Below, piece by piece: positions 7,551-15,496 of a DNA stretch of 48,881 nucleotides. The stretch is from positions 1 through 48,881 of the forward strand of contig DJYO01000020.1 of assembly GCA_002450155.1 (NCBI GenBank). Reading direction: 5' to 3'. The notes under the pieces are model-generated. The model made no database searches. It was not told the origin of the DNA and saw only the letters and a program-made list of their open reading frames with translations. The translations under genes were made by a program, and so were the position numbers. The stretch comes from Mageeibacillus sp. UBA6976. GTDB lineage: Bacteria; Bacillota; Clostridia; Saccharofermentanales; Saccharofermentanaceae. Each line of letters opens with the position of its first letter. The stretch's first letter is position 1.

Positions 7551-9953
7551 TTAGAGATTAATGATCCTGGTAGCATTTATCTCCAACTGGTGTCTTGTTA
7601 TCATACCTGCGGACAATGCTCCTCTTACACTGTCATAGTCTGACTGGCAGCCGGGCATAAAGACGTCACCACCGGCTTTTACCACATTGCCGGCATCCGA
7701 GTCGCGGTAGACAGAGTCTTTATCAAAGTTATTGCTGCTGACGACCCAGTCAGTCATAACGATCCCTTTAAACCCGTATTCATCCCGGAGAATATCTTCT
7801 ATGAGTCCTCTGTTTTCAGCTGTGTGGATTTCGTTCAGGAGATTATATGAAGTCATGACAGCCTTGGGGCTGGAGCTTCTTACGCAGATCTCAAATCCCT
7901 TGAGATAGATCTCACGCATTGCCCGCTCAGACACGCAGCTGTTGGATCTGTATCTGTTTGTCTCCTGATTGTTAGCCGCATAATGTTTGATCGTTGTGCC
8001 TCTGCCTTTGTGTGACTGTACGCCATTGGTTATTCCGGCAGCCATTATGCCGCTTATGAGAGGGTCTTCGGAGAAGTATTCGAAGTTCCTTCCGCATCTG
8101 ATATCCCTGTGGATGTTGAGTGCAGGTGCAAGCCAGAGATCAACACCAAACATCTCCATCTCTGACCCTGCAATATCACCAAGAGTATAGGCGAGATCTT
8201 GGTTCCAGCTCTGGGCTATTGCAGTTCCTATCGGCAGAGCGGTGCAGTACTGATATTTGATCTCCTCGCCTGCGCGGGGCTTCTTTACCTGCAGCTTGAG
8301 AAAGAGCTTAGCCAGAGCAGGAAGGAATTCCTGCATGGTCTCAGGCAACGGCAGTTCGGTAGTCATTACCTTGCCGTCGCGAATGAAAAATTCTCTGGAC
8401 AGTCTGACGCCGGCAGGCCCATCTGCCATTATATGAGATCTGATCCCCTTGTCACGCAGCATGTGGGTTGTCTGACCGGCAGCGCCTGCGACATTTATGC
8501 TCTCATTGCCGATAACGCTAAGCGCACCGGCTGAAGGGTTGAAGGAACCTATAGCAAGATATATCAGTTCTTCATCAGTAAGCTCCCGGGCTGCGGAAGT
8601 ATCTATGTCTTCAGAAGTGCCGTAACGGACCACATCGCAGCTGATACTGGCAGGATCTAATGTAAGAGTTTTAACAGTTCCGGGCAGGGCAGGATCAACC
8701 TTAGATGGCTTCATATCTTCAAATCCGGGATCACCAAGAACGTTTTTGGCTTTCTTTACCACGATAGTCTCATCGATCCTGACAGCTCCTACTATCTCTG
8801 TATCCCGGCTGCTCGTACCGAGTCTCAGGATATAATCGCCGCTCTCAAGCACATAAGAGGCATCTTTCGTAAGATAAGAAGCGATATCCTTCATATCAAA
8901 GGAAAGGCTGACCTCGCATGAACTCCCCGGTTTAAGCTCCGGAGTCTTGCTGAAAGCTGCAAGCATCTGGTATGGCTGGTCTATTTCCCCGTCAGGAACG
9001 CTTACATAGAGCTGAAGGGTCTCTTTGCCGCTATGCCGGCCTACATTCTTAACAGTGGCATTAACACTGACTTTCTGTCCGCTAAGAGCAAAAGACTGCT
9101 CAGAAATATCGAATGAGGTATATCCAAGGCCGAAACCGAAGGGGAAGACAGGTTTTTTGCCCACAGTATCAAAGTACCTGTAACCGACATAGACCCCTTC
9201 CTTATAGTGGGTATCGTCTCTTAGACCGAACTCGCCTTCGCGGCAGTAATCGCCCTCAGTACCCCATGTCGTTGCAAGTTTGCCTGAAGGGTAATTGTTA
9301 CCCAGAATGATGTCAGACAGTACATATCCGGTCTCAACTCCCAGTTGTGATAGGAGAAGTATGTTCCTAACTTCAGCTACCGGCGTAAGGTCTACAAGAC
9401 CTCCGGTATTAAGGACCAGGAGGAATCTGTCGAAAGAAGCATTGAGTGCCAGGATGTCACGGACCTCGGAATCCGTAAGCAGGATATCTCCCTTGACATA
9501 GCTGCGGTCGCTGCCTTCTCCCGATATCCTGGATACAACATATACTGCAATATCACCCTTGGCATTAAGAGGAATATCGTACTCCGGCTCCTGCATTATC
9601 GCTCCCATGCTCTCCATAACGGCGAGGACATGTTTCTTACGGGCCCTGGCCTTGATCTCCTTTACGAATCTCTTACGGGCAGATGCTCTTATCACATCAT
9701 ATCTGTCCAGCCAGGCGCCGGAAGTAACCGTAAATCCCCGGTCTTTAAGTCCCTGTTCGATATTTACAAAGAATCTGGAATTGACCTCGCCTGAACCTGT
9801 GCCTCCCTTGATGGTGTTTCTGGCACCTGAGCCGTACAGGGCGACGCTGCAGGGACCGTCTATCGGAAACTGGCCGCCATACTTGAGCAGTACAGTGCAT
9901 TCCGCAAGGTATGGTCTGATCTTGCCAAGATGTTCACGCTCGTAATCGTTCAT
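7551..9953 (-). CDS. Circularly permuted family GH3 glycoside hydrolase (beta-glucosidase-like)
   Basis: An 800-aa, probably intracellular (no signal peptide) GH3 enzyme that would release glucose or another sugar from oligosaccharides. Domain order is permuted. The alpha/beta sandwich normally at the C-terminus comes first (about 20-265: GGTGSGEVN, LVLNTGG, NYPSGKLATTW, PFGFGLGYT). A fibronectin-III-like domain follows (about 285-390: VSVNATVKNVGRHSGKETLQLY), then the TIM barrel (about 465-800: IMADGPAGVRLS, LAPALNIHRDIRCGRNFEYF, IKHYAANNQE, FKGIVMTDW, whose Asp is the nucleophile). The same order is known for Butyrivibrio and Ruminococcus albus beta-glucosidases. Start at ATG 9953 with GGAGAT upstream rather than the TTG 12 bp earlier. 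It lies 47 bp behind the CPBP gene. Substrate specificity cannot be read. Confidence 0.93.
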   Translation of the reverse strand: MNDYEREHLGKIRPYLAECTVLLKYGGQFPIDGPCSVALYGSGARNTIKGGTGSGEVNSRFFVNIEQGLKDRGFTVTSGAWLDRYDVIRASARKRFVKEIKARARKKHVLAVMESMGAIMQEPEYDIPLNAKGDIAVYVVSRISGEGSDRSYVKGDILLTDSEVRDILALNASFDRFLLVLNTGGLVDLTPVAEVRNILLLSQLGVETGYVLSDIILGNNYPSGKLATTWGTEGDYCREGEFGLRDDTHYKEGVYVGYRYFDTVGKKPVFPFGFGLGYTSFDISEQSFALSGQKVSVNATVKNVGRHSGKETLQLYVSVPDGEIDQPYQMLAAFSKTPELKPGSSCEVSLSFDMKDIASYLTKDASYVLESGDYILRLGTSSRDTEIVGAVRIDETIVVKKAKNVLGDPGFEDMKPSKVDPALPGTVKTLTLDPASISCDVVRYGTSEDIDTSAARELTDEELIYLAIGSFNPSAGALSVIGNESINVAGAAGQTTHMLRDKGIRSHIMADGPAGVRLSREFFIRDGKVMTTELPLPETMQEFLPALAKLFLKLQVKKPRAGEEIKYQYCTALPIGTAIAQSWNQDLAYTLGDIAGSEMEMFGVDLWLAPALNIHRDIRCGRNFEYFSEDPLISGIMAAGITNGVQSHKGRGTTIKHYAANNQETNRYRSNSCVSERAMREIYLKGFEICVRSSSPKAVMTSYNLLNEIHTAENRGLIEDILRDEYGFKGIVMTDWVVSSNNFDKDSVYRDSDAGNVVKAGGDVFMPGCQSDYDSVRGALSAGMITRHQLEINATRIINL

Positions 9954-10000
9954 AATTATCTCCAATATAGTAATAACAATACTATATCAGATACTCTGTC

Positions 10001-11182
10001 TTACTTTATCGTGACTTGCAGGTTTGGGTGCTCTCCTATCGCATTATCTTCGGCAACTGACGTGACCGTGTAGTGGTCAGGCTTAAGGGTCACGTTATAT
10101 GTGATCATCCTGAGATCCCCCTGAGGTATGGGGGCATTGATTATATTGCTGCCCGTATCTCCGTCTATCCTTATGGTGTATTCACCTTCGGCCTGTGTGA
10201 GGATAACTACGACCGTGGCAGAAGTCTCCTCGTCTATATCAAATGAGAGCATAGAGTTGTCAGGGGACTCCTCTGTTACCTCATATTCTATCGTTGAATT
10301 GAGGATCAGAGTCTTCGAGTACTGAACAGCAGTGAGTGCTATACCGGATATGAGCATTACAGCTGACAGGATGCCTGCATAGAGGAATCTGATCTTCTTA
10401 TGAGATCTGCCGTCAAGAAACATCATGCCGAGAACTATGAACAGCGGTGATGCAAATGCGAGGATAAGATAGATGCCCAAATATGATGCAATGTCCGGAG
10501 TCTCCACAGGTCCATCGAGAAGGTTGGTGGAGAAATATCCTGCTGTCGATGATACGAGATTATTTGCGAAATGCATGAACATGGTGAGTATGATGTTGTT
10601 CTTCTTGACCATTACATAGCTCAGTGCAGCACCGAGGACAGCCGTCGACAGGAACCTTAATACTGAGCAGTGATTGATTCCGAAGAAGAGAGCCATGATA
10701 AGCACTATGGCCCAGTCATTCTTCAGACTCCTGAAGTTGCTCAGGATCGCGCCTCTGTGTATAGCCTCCTCACAAATGGCAGGAAGAACACAGATTATCA
10801 GAACGCACATCGGATAACTAATGTCACTGTAAAGCATGGTACTGATCTCTGCCGCTTCCTGCTGACTCCACGGGAATATCGTCGCCGTCAAAGCGCTAAA
10901 GACTACTGCCAGCGGGAAAACACCGATAAGCAGAAAGATGCAGCCGAGAATGTCTTTTATACTGAACTTTCTTATAGGGAATACTTCCCTGATCTTAACC
11001 TTTGTAACAAGGCAGTATAAGACCGCCAAAAAACCGAAGATCAGCTCCGTCAGCACAAGACCCAGTATACCCAGTTTAAGCTGAAGGGGAGTACATATGA
11101 CCAGAAATACTGCCATGAGTATTCCAAACAAAACAAAACCCATCCAAGGGCGCAGTCTGCCCTGATCACTTATTTTTTCCAT
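10001..11182 (-). CDS. CPBP family intramembrane metalloprotease
   Basis: A 393-aa multi-pass membrane protein with the three CPBP (CAAX/Abi) motifs: ICEEAIHRG (Glu-Glu and Arg, about 135-143), FFGINHCS (about 166-173) and MFMHFANN (about 201-208), which supply the catalytic Glu and metal-binding His residues. About eight transmembrane helices occupy residues 12-285. After the last helix a beta-rich tail of about 110 residues, probably outside the membrane, is an addition not usual for small bacterial CPBP proteins. The ATG has AGGAGGAATTACTT upstream. It follows the DUF2812 gene by 45 bp and is likely co-transcribed with the PadR unit. Substrate unknown; Clostridia relatives are often linked to bacteriocin self-immunity or processing, but no peptide gene is seen here. 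Confidence 0.88.
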   Translation of the reverse strand: MEKISDQGRLRPWMGFVLFGILMAVFLVICTPLQLKLGILGLVLTELIFGFLAVLYCLVTKVKIREVFPIRKFSIKDILGCIFLLIGVFPLAVVFSALTATIFPWSQQEAAEISTMLYSDISYPMCVLIICVLPAICEEAIHRGAILSNFRSLKNDWAIVLIMALFFGINHCSVLRFLSTAVLGAALSYVMVKKNNIILTMFMHFANNLVSSTAGYFSTNLLDGPVETPDIASYLGIYLILAFASPLFIVLGMMFLDGRSHKKIRFLYAGILSAVMLISGIALTAVQYSKTLILNSTIEYEVTEESPDNSMLSFDIDEETSATVVVILTQAEGEYTIRIDGDTGSNIINAPIPQGDLRMITYNVTLKPDHYTVTSVAEDNAIGEHPNLQVTIK

Positions 11183-11227
11183 AAGTAATTCCTCCTGATA
11201 CGTGTATAAAAATGTGATTAGAACTTA

Positions 11228-11797
11228 TTATTCGTGTATTGCCCGTTCCTTTTTAAGAGCAGACAGCTTCAAGAACAGCTTAACGGTTGCCACGGCAGAA
11301 GCGATGCTAAGACAACTCATGCAGATCCCGACTATAAGATTCAGGATAAAGATCGAGTTGGCCGGACTAAAGGCACTCACGAGATTGAGGATGGCAGCAA
11401 ACAACGTTAATGCCACTACAAAGATCATGTATTGCGATGAGACTTTTAAACAGCCTATCCTCGATTCAATATCCGAATAGATCTGAAGTCCGTCCGGATG
11501 ATCAGAGCGCTTCCCTCTCGTATAGACGCAGCAAGTGCCGGGGTAGTTGATATGTGTAACTACGGTTATCCCCATCTCTTCAAGAAACCTGAGGTACTCA
11601 ACATTATCCCTGCTGTTAAAGCTTCCCTTGAGAAACAGCGTTCTGTATTCATACAGACCCGGCTCCGTTTCATCAAACTCGAACGAGACCCTGCCTGCAT
11701 GCTCCAGTGAATAACCGTGCCTTGCCATCTCGTTGATCCAGTCTTCTTCCTTGTCGAGCTGCCAGATCCAGAATAATTTGTGGATTACTCTGCGCAT
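11228..11797 (-). CDS. DUF2812 domain membrane protein
   Basis: A 189-aa protein. The N-terminal 110 residues match the DUF2812 pattern (KLFWIWQLDKEEDWINEMA, then HGYSLEHAG and EPGLYEYRTLF), followed by two transmembrane helices (about 120-142 and 150-175) and a short basic tail. Start chosen at ATG 11797 because GGAGGAAAC lies just upstream; the longer reading would overlap PadR. PadR-DUF2812 pairs are common in Clostridia, and the 1-bp gap here implies co-translation. Probably a membrane sensor or partner under PadR control; no biochemical function is known for the domain. Confidence 0.82.
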   Translation of the reverse strand: MRRVIHKLFWIWQLDKEEDWINEMARHGYSLEHAGRVSFEFDETEPGLYEYRTLFLKGSFNSRDNVEYLRFLEEMGITVVTHINYPGTCCVYTRGKRSDHPDGLQIYSDIESRIGCLKVSSQYMIFVVALTLFAAILNLVSAFSPANSIFILNLIVGICMSCLSIASAVATVKLFLKLSALKKERAIHE

Positions 11798-11798
11798 A

Positions 11799-12110
11799 TC
11801 AGTTTCCTCCAAGAATCTTCCTGCCGTTCTCAACCAGTTCTGTAAGCCTGCTTAGTTCTTCATTAAGAACAGTGCGTCCGGACGCGGTGATCACGTATTC
11901 TTTTTTGCGGCTCTCCGGATTCTCCGGGAGGGAATCGATCCAGCCCTTGTCCACCAGAGAATTGAGTGCTCCGTATAGTGTACCCGGAGCAAGTTTAACT
12001 CTCCCCCCGGATAGCTCTCCAACAACCTGTATTATTCCGTAACCGTGCAGCGGCTTCTGCAATGAGAGAAGTATGTAGAAGACGGCTTCGGTTAATGCTT
12101 GCTGGGGCAT
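11799..12110 (-). CDS. PadR family transcriptional repressor
   Basis: A 103-aa winged-helix regulator. The start at ATG 12110 is set by GGAGTGATACT upstream and by the family N-terminus (LTEAVFYILLSLQKPLHGYG). Recognition-helix and wing regions are LAPGTLYGALNSLVDKGWI and RKKEYVITASGR. It lacks the long C-terminal dimer domain, as expected of the short PadR subfamily that pairs with DUF2812. Its promoter carries two perfect TATATCG-N5-CGATATA operators, which strongly suggests autoregulation and control of the downstream DUF2812, CPBP and perhaps GH3 genes. The inducing signal is unknown. Confidence 0.92.
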   Translation of the reverse strand: MPQQALTEAVFYILLSLQKPLHGYGIIQVVGELSGGRVKLAPGTLYGALNSLVDKGWIDSLPENPESRKKEYVITASGRTVLNEELSRLTELVENGRKILGGN

Positions 12111-12148
12111 AGTATCACTCCTTTGCTTTAGATTCTGATAGACGAAAT

Positions 12149-12167
12149 TATATCGCCTTCCGATATA
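12149..12167 (-). promoter_or_regulatory. PadR operator O2
   Basis: Perfect inverted repeat TATATCG-N5-CGATATA centred at 12158, about +4 to +22 relative to the predicted transcription start near 12171. Same arms and spacer length as O1; centres are 31 bp apart (about three helical turns). Confidence 0.8.
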
Positions 12168-12177
12168 TCGTACCCCG

Positions 12178-12206
12178 AGTATATCGTCAGCCGATATAGT
12201 TGTCAA
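12178..12206 (-). promoter_or_regulatory. Promoter of the PadR-DUF2812-CPBP unit
   Basis: Minus strand: TTGACA (12206-12201), exact 17-bp spacer, TATACT (12183-12178). It is one of the strongest sigma-A matches in the window. Operator O1 lies inside the spacer and overlaps the -10. Confidence 0.85.
12180..12198 (-). promoter_or_regulatory. PadR operator O1
   Basis: Perfect inverted repeat TATATCG-N5-CGATATA centred at 12189, inside the -35/-10 spacer and overlapping the first four bases of the -10. A bound repressor here would exclude RNA polymerase. Confidence 0.8.
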
Positions 12207-12249
12207 TATCTGTTTGCTATTTTTTTGAATTAGCTCTCTAAACTCCGGA

Positions 12250-12738
12250 TCACACTTCCTTTAATATCTCCATAAAGACATCGACTCCGTTACGGTCGTA
12301 CTCTTTAAAGCCGCACTGTTCATACACATGTATCGCTCTGGGATTATCGGCAAAAACAATAAGGCAGATCCTTATGAGGCCTAAGTCATTAAAGCCATAT
12401 TCCACCGATCTTCGCAAGGCCTCTTTACCGTAACCCTTATTCTGCATTGACGCAGTTATTACGATGCCCCACTCAGCAGAGCCGTTATCGCGGTTGAAGA
12501 ATTCGATATTGCCGATGAACCTCCCGGTCTCTTTCTCGAGCATCGAGAACATAACAGCATTGTTATCTAACTTGTCCTGGATATAACTGCGTTCTTCTTC
12601 CTTTGTGTATGGTTCTCTCCTGTCGCCAATAAACCTGGCGACATTCTCGATGTCATTGACCATCTCAATATACTCAGGAACAAGATCAACAGAAGGCTTT
12701 ATATAGTTTATGTTGCCGGATTCAAATATGATCTCCAT
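12250..12738 (-). CDS. GNAT family N-acetyltransferase (RimJ/RimL-like)
   Basis: A 162-aa acetyl-CoA-dependent acetyltransferase of the RimJ/RimL/Acetyltransf_3 group. Motifs: FIGNIEFFNRDNGSAEWGI (beta strands), the acetyl-CoA loop MQNKGYGKEALRRSVEYGF (about 98-116), LIRICLIVFADNPRAIHVYE and a terminal CGFKEYDR. Start ATG 12738 with GGGAG 9 bases upstream. It stands alone, divergent from the membrane-protein gene at 12905. The acceptor (protein N-terminus, small amine or antibiotic) cannot be inferred. Confidence 0.88.
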   Translation of the reverse strand: MEIIFESGNINYIKPSVDLVPEYIEMVNDIENVARFIGDRREPYTKEEERSYIQDKLDNNAVMFSMLEKETGRFIGNIEFFNRDNGSAEWGIVITASMQNKGYGKEALRRSVEYGFNDLGLIRICLIVFADNPRAIHVYEQCGFKEYDRNGVDVFMEILKEV

Positions 12739-12904
12739 TCAAATACTCCCGATCAATTCTTTACGTAAAAGAATATCATACATTAGATCCCATCCGGGAC
12801 TGTAATGACGTCGATCCCTATGAGTTCTTATTAGCCGCTGCTAACCAAATGATGTATAATAGCTAGATCTTTAACCTGTGAAGAATAAATAGGGGGAGCA
12901 TAAT

Positions 12905-13609
12905 ATGGATTTGAACGGTAATTATAAGGATCCTGATTGGGGAAGGATAGCACATCTGTTTAAGATCGGTATATTCGCATCGCTTTTGGCACTTATCGGA
13001 GGAGATATGCTTCTCGGATGGGGAACGACAGATATGTCTCTGAGTGGGATGGAGCAGTATTTTTCAAGGTATGCAGATGTTTCTGACGCCAGGATATTCT
13101 GGTCGGCCCTTTTGGGGATGATCGGTATTACTCTGGAGACATTGTGCTTTTTCGGGGTGTATAGGATCATTGCATCGGGATCTGAGAAGTACGCACACGC
13201 TTACAGGGCGGGACTTATAGGAATGCTTGCCTTCGGAGCTTTCTGCCATGTCATGTGCTGTGCGGTCATATACCATCACAATGTGCTGTACAGGATCGAT
13301 CCCGGTATCTCTATAGAAGAAACAATGACTTTTGCAAAGTTTTTCCTTATGCCTGTTTCGGTCATATTCTTTGTGTTCTTCATGATAATGAACATAGTTC
13401 AGATAACAGCCTTCTGCAAAGGAGTGACCCCGTATCCCAAGTGGTGCGGGATCTTTACGATGCTTATCGGTTTTATCGACATTATCGCGATGCGCTTTGT
13501 AGGGAACCAGGCCTGGGCATATGCGCTTTCAACAGGATGGCTCAGTTTCGGAAGTCTTGTGACTTTTACAGGACTCCTGATCAATATGCCTAAAGCGCGG
13601 AAGAGATGA
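12905..13609 (+). CDS. Six-helix membrane protein (DUF6796-like), function unknown
   Basis: A 234-aa integral membrane protein with about six hydrophobic segments (near 19-38, 60-82, 95-117, 140-163, 175-195 and 205-227). Several His/Cys residues cluster in the middle (GAFCHVMCCAVIYHHNVLY). It resembles the DUF6796 group found in Clostridia, but I hold that name loosely. The ATG is preceded by AGGGGGAGCATA; TATAAT at 12855-12860 is a possible -10 with no good -35. It is probably monocistronic, ending at the hairpin near 13650. Confidence 0.55.
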   Translation: MDLNGNYKDPDWGRIAHLFKIGIFASLLALIGGDMLLGWGTTDMSLSGMEQYFSRYADVSDARIFWSALLGMIGITLETLCFFGVYRIIASGSEKYAHAYRAGLIGMLAFGAFCHVMCCAVIYHHNVLYRIDPGISIEETMTFAKFFLMPVSVIFFVFFMIMNIVQITAFCKGVTPYPKWCGIFTMLIGFIDIIAMRFVGNQAWAYALSTGWLSFGSLVTFTGLLINMPKARKR

Positions 13610-13646
13610 GACGTCTTTTAAGCCGGGGATCTTCCTGAAATAATTG

Positions 13647-13675
13647 AAGCCTGCGAATTATTTTTTTGCAGGCTT
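13647..13675 (+). terminator. Hairpin between convergent genes, probable terminator
   Basis: AAGCCTGC (13647-13654) and GCAGGCTT (13668-13675) form a perfect 8-bp stem whose 13-nt loop contains seven T. It lies between the convergent genes ending at 13609 and 13691. The T run in the loop, not after the stem, is atypical. Confidence 0.45.
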
Positions 13676-13690
13676 ATTAGTTAGTTATAC

Positions 13691-15019
13691 TCAGGATAAA
13701 TTACACAAATCAACGTTGCTTTTCCAATATGAATTGACTATATCAATAATATCATCATGTTCTTTTCCGTCATATTCTAAATAGTAATCAACAAATAGCT
13801 GTTCAACCTCATCGTTCCTGACATTTACAAGGTACAAAAAGGCAGATCGTAAACGGTCATGCCTCATAAAACCAGGACCTCTCTTAACAATGGAAATTGC
13901 AAGATTATATGCAGCTTCAGGATCTGTTGTGGAAAGCCAGTTCATTATTGCCGCCAAATATCTGTCAGCGTCTGAAGTATCTTCGGCCACTAATTTTGTT
14001 ATTTCATACTGATCAAAGTCTGGAAGCAAACCTTTTATGTTTATGGTATTACTCAAAGTAGCAATGTCTCTTACTGTCGGGTAAGAAGCCTTTCCATAAT
14101 GGATCTTTTTATTGATCAGATCAAATTTTCGAAAAGACAGATCAAGGTCGGTATCCATCTGCCTATAAACATCTAGATAGTGCATACTTTTTGGTGGTTC
14201 GGTTTTCAATCCCGCAAATATAAGCTTGTCTATCACAGGATTACTCTTTTTAAAGCTGATATTTCTTCTAAGAGTTTCCCGGTTAAAATCATAACCATCA
14301 CACGGGATGATCGTTAGGCACCTGACGTATTTGCCTAGACTTGCAGCTGCGCAAGCCTTATGATGTCCGTCAAGAAGCACATTCACAAAGCCGTACAGAT
14401 GATAGGCAAGTGCCCTTGGAGGTTCATCCTCAGTTTTCATAATCTGAACATAGTATTCAACTCGTTCATTATTAATGAGGGAAGCAGACTGCGTCGGATA
14501 TAAAAACATCGGAAAGTGCTTGACACAACTATAATCCCAATTGCAGTAATAATCGTAACATGCAGCTTCATAATATTTTAGTTCATTTGGAACCTCATAG
14601 AAAAACATGCCTTCTCCGTCTGACGGAAAACAAATTGTATCAGCAAGTGCATAATAACCATCACGTAGCAGGCCGAGAAGCGGCTTTATCTTTTCAGCAG
14701 AATTCAAAATATTTACAAAACTACTGTTCATGCATGTTCTGGCAGTTTCAAGTTCAGGGCAACCAATATTTTCAATTCCGTAACCAGTCGCAAGCATACC
14801 GTTGCAGGTGGAATACTCCGGGAATTTCCCTTGTACCAGAGGTATCCCATTCAGCTGCAGTTGCAAATAGTATTCATAGTCTTTGTTAAATGGCGATACT
14901 TTTTCAACAATTGTATTTTTTCCGTTTTTTACTGAGAACAGCACAGCAGATCTGCACCACCAATTATCAGTAGTGTCTATCTCTTTTATGATCTTTACTT
15001 CTGTATTTTTCCAAAACAC
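13691..15019 (-). CDS. AT-rich orphan protein with a ParB/Srx-like DGHH motif
   Basis: A 442-aa protein I cannot name. Around residues 215-240 the segment FVNVLLDGHHKACAAASLG, followed by a hydrophobic strand (LTIIP), matches the DGHHR...A...LG core of the ParB/sulfiredoxin-like fold, whose members bind or cleave nucleotides or DNA. The rest is unassigned: a Trp/Tyr-rich N-terminal half and a helical C-terminal third resembling HEAT-like repeats. There is no signal peptide or membrane helix. The GTG start at 15019 is preceded by CGGAGCAACAG. The gene is clearly richer in A+T than the genes of 16-18 kb, suggesting separate acquisition. An extended -10 promoter lies upstream. Confidence 0.6.
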   Translation of the reverse strand: MFWKNTEVKIIKEIDTTDNWWCRSAVLFSVKNGKNTIVEKVSPFNKDYEYYLQLQLNGIPLVQGKFPEYSTCNGMLATGYGIENIGCPELETARTCMNSSFVNILNSAEKIKPLLGLLRDGYYALADTICFPSDGEGMFFYEVPNELKYYEAACYDYYCNWDYSCVKHFPMFLYPTQSASLINNERVEYYVQIMKTEDEPPRALAYHLYGFVNVLLDGHHKACAAASLGKYVRCLTIIPCDGYDFNRETLRRNISFKKSNPVIDKLIFAGLKTEPPKSMHYLDVYRQMDTDLDLSFRKFDLINKKIHYGKASYPTVRDIATLSNTINIKGLLPDFDQYEITKLVAEDTSDADRYLAAIMNWLSTTDPEAAYNLAISIVKRGPGFMRHDRLRSAFLYLVNVRNDEVEQLFVDYYLEYDGKEHDDIIDIVNSYWKSNVDLCNLS

Positions 15020-15133
15020 AACTGTTGCTCCGTATATTTTGCTGCTGTCTGCTGAATAGGATTAATCATCGTTCCCTCAGTGTATAAAACTGTTCATTTT
15101 TCTGACTAAGAAATCACTCCCTCAGACAAGATA

Positions 15134-15142
15134 ATTATACCA
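15134..15142 (-). promoter_or_regulatory. Extended -10 promoter of the DGHH-motif gene
   Basis: Minus strand TGGTATAAT (15142-15134) fits TGN-TATAAT with no good -35. It would give a leader of roughly 105 nt before the GTG start at 15019. Confidence 0.5.
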
Positions 15143-15237
15143 TCCAGGTTAAGTTCTCTTGATAACTTTTTGCTGCTACAAATCTAGTCAACCTATGACA
15201 AATGGAGGACTTCTCAAAACTACATATCGCTGATTTA

Positions 15238-15259
15238 TGTTGGCTTAATGTTGGCTTAA
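15238..15259 (+). repeat. Tandem 11-bp repeat in the toxin leader
   Basis: TGTTGGCTTAA occurs twice head-to-tail (15238-15248, 15249-15259). TGGCTT of either copy can pair with AAGCCA (15265-15270), which sits just before the toxin ribosome site, so two alternative leader hairpins are possible. The remainder of 15020-15237 holds only the promoter at 15134-15142; I see no gene there. Confidence 0.7.
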
Positions 15260-15288
15260 AGTGGAAGCCAGAAAGGAGGGCTGTTTAA

Positions 15289-15441
15289 GTGACAGACTAT
15301 GAGATTCTATCTCTGGTAATAGCCGTGATCAGTCTGCTGATTGGTGTCGTTGCCCTGTTGCTCAAACTATTTGCGTTTGTATCTGGATTCCAGATACAAA
15401 CGCAAATAAAAACCTCACCCAAGACTGGCACTCTGAGGTGA
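15289..15441 (+). CDS. Small membrane toxin, putative holin-like / type I toxin
   Basis: A 50-aa protein from GTG 15289 with an excellent AAAGGAGGG at 15272-15280. The N-terminus MTDYEILSLVIAVISLL followed by IGVVALLLKLF is the single hydrophobic helix typical of proteins annotated as putative holin-like toxin, relatives of TxpA/BsrG-type type I toxins. These insert into the membrane and are held off by an antisense RNA. Most relatives are about 30-40 aa. Here codons 27-40 are encoded by a near-perfect palindrome and the tail FQIQTQIKTSPKTGTLR is hydrophilic, so the C-terminus may be an addition. A bidirectional terminator overlaps the 3' end. It stands on the opposite strand to the flanking accessory genes. 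Confidence 0.75.
   Translation: MTDYEILSLVIAVISLLIGVVALLLKLFAFVSGFQIQTQIKTSPKTGTLR
15368..15408. repeat. 20-bp inverted repeat inside the toxin gene
   Basis: Arms 15368-15387 (TATTTGCGTTTGTATCTGGA) and 15389-15408 are exact reverse complements with one base between. In RNA this would be a very stable hairpin in the toxin message and in any antisense transcript crossing it. It may be a remnant of a palindromic repeat element or a processing site. Confidence 0.9.
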
Positions 15442-15496
15442 GGTAATCTTTTTACCCTACTTGGAAGCAACCGTCTTTGCAGACTGTGCTTTCTTG
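15405..15496 (-). ncRNA. Candidate antisense antitoxin RNA
   Basis: Inferred from layout. On the minus strand TGATAGAAT (15510-15502) is an extended -10-like box, and the convergent hairpin at 15412-15444 followed by a T run (15411-15405) is an intrinsic terminator in this direction. A transcript of about 90 nt would overlap the 3' end of the toxin message, as in TxpA/RatA and BsrG/SR4. There is no good -35, and the RNA ends are estimates. Confidence 0.4.
15412..15453. terminator. Bidirectional terminator at the toxin 3' end
   Basis: ACCTCACC (15412-15419) and GGTGAGGT (15437-15444) form a perfect 8-bp stem. CTTTTT follows on the plus strand (15448-15453) and TTTTT on the minus strand (15411-15407). 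Confidence 0.7.
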
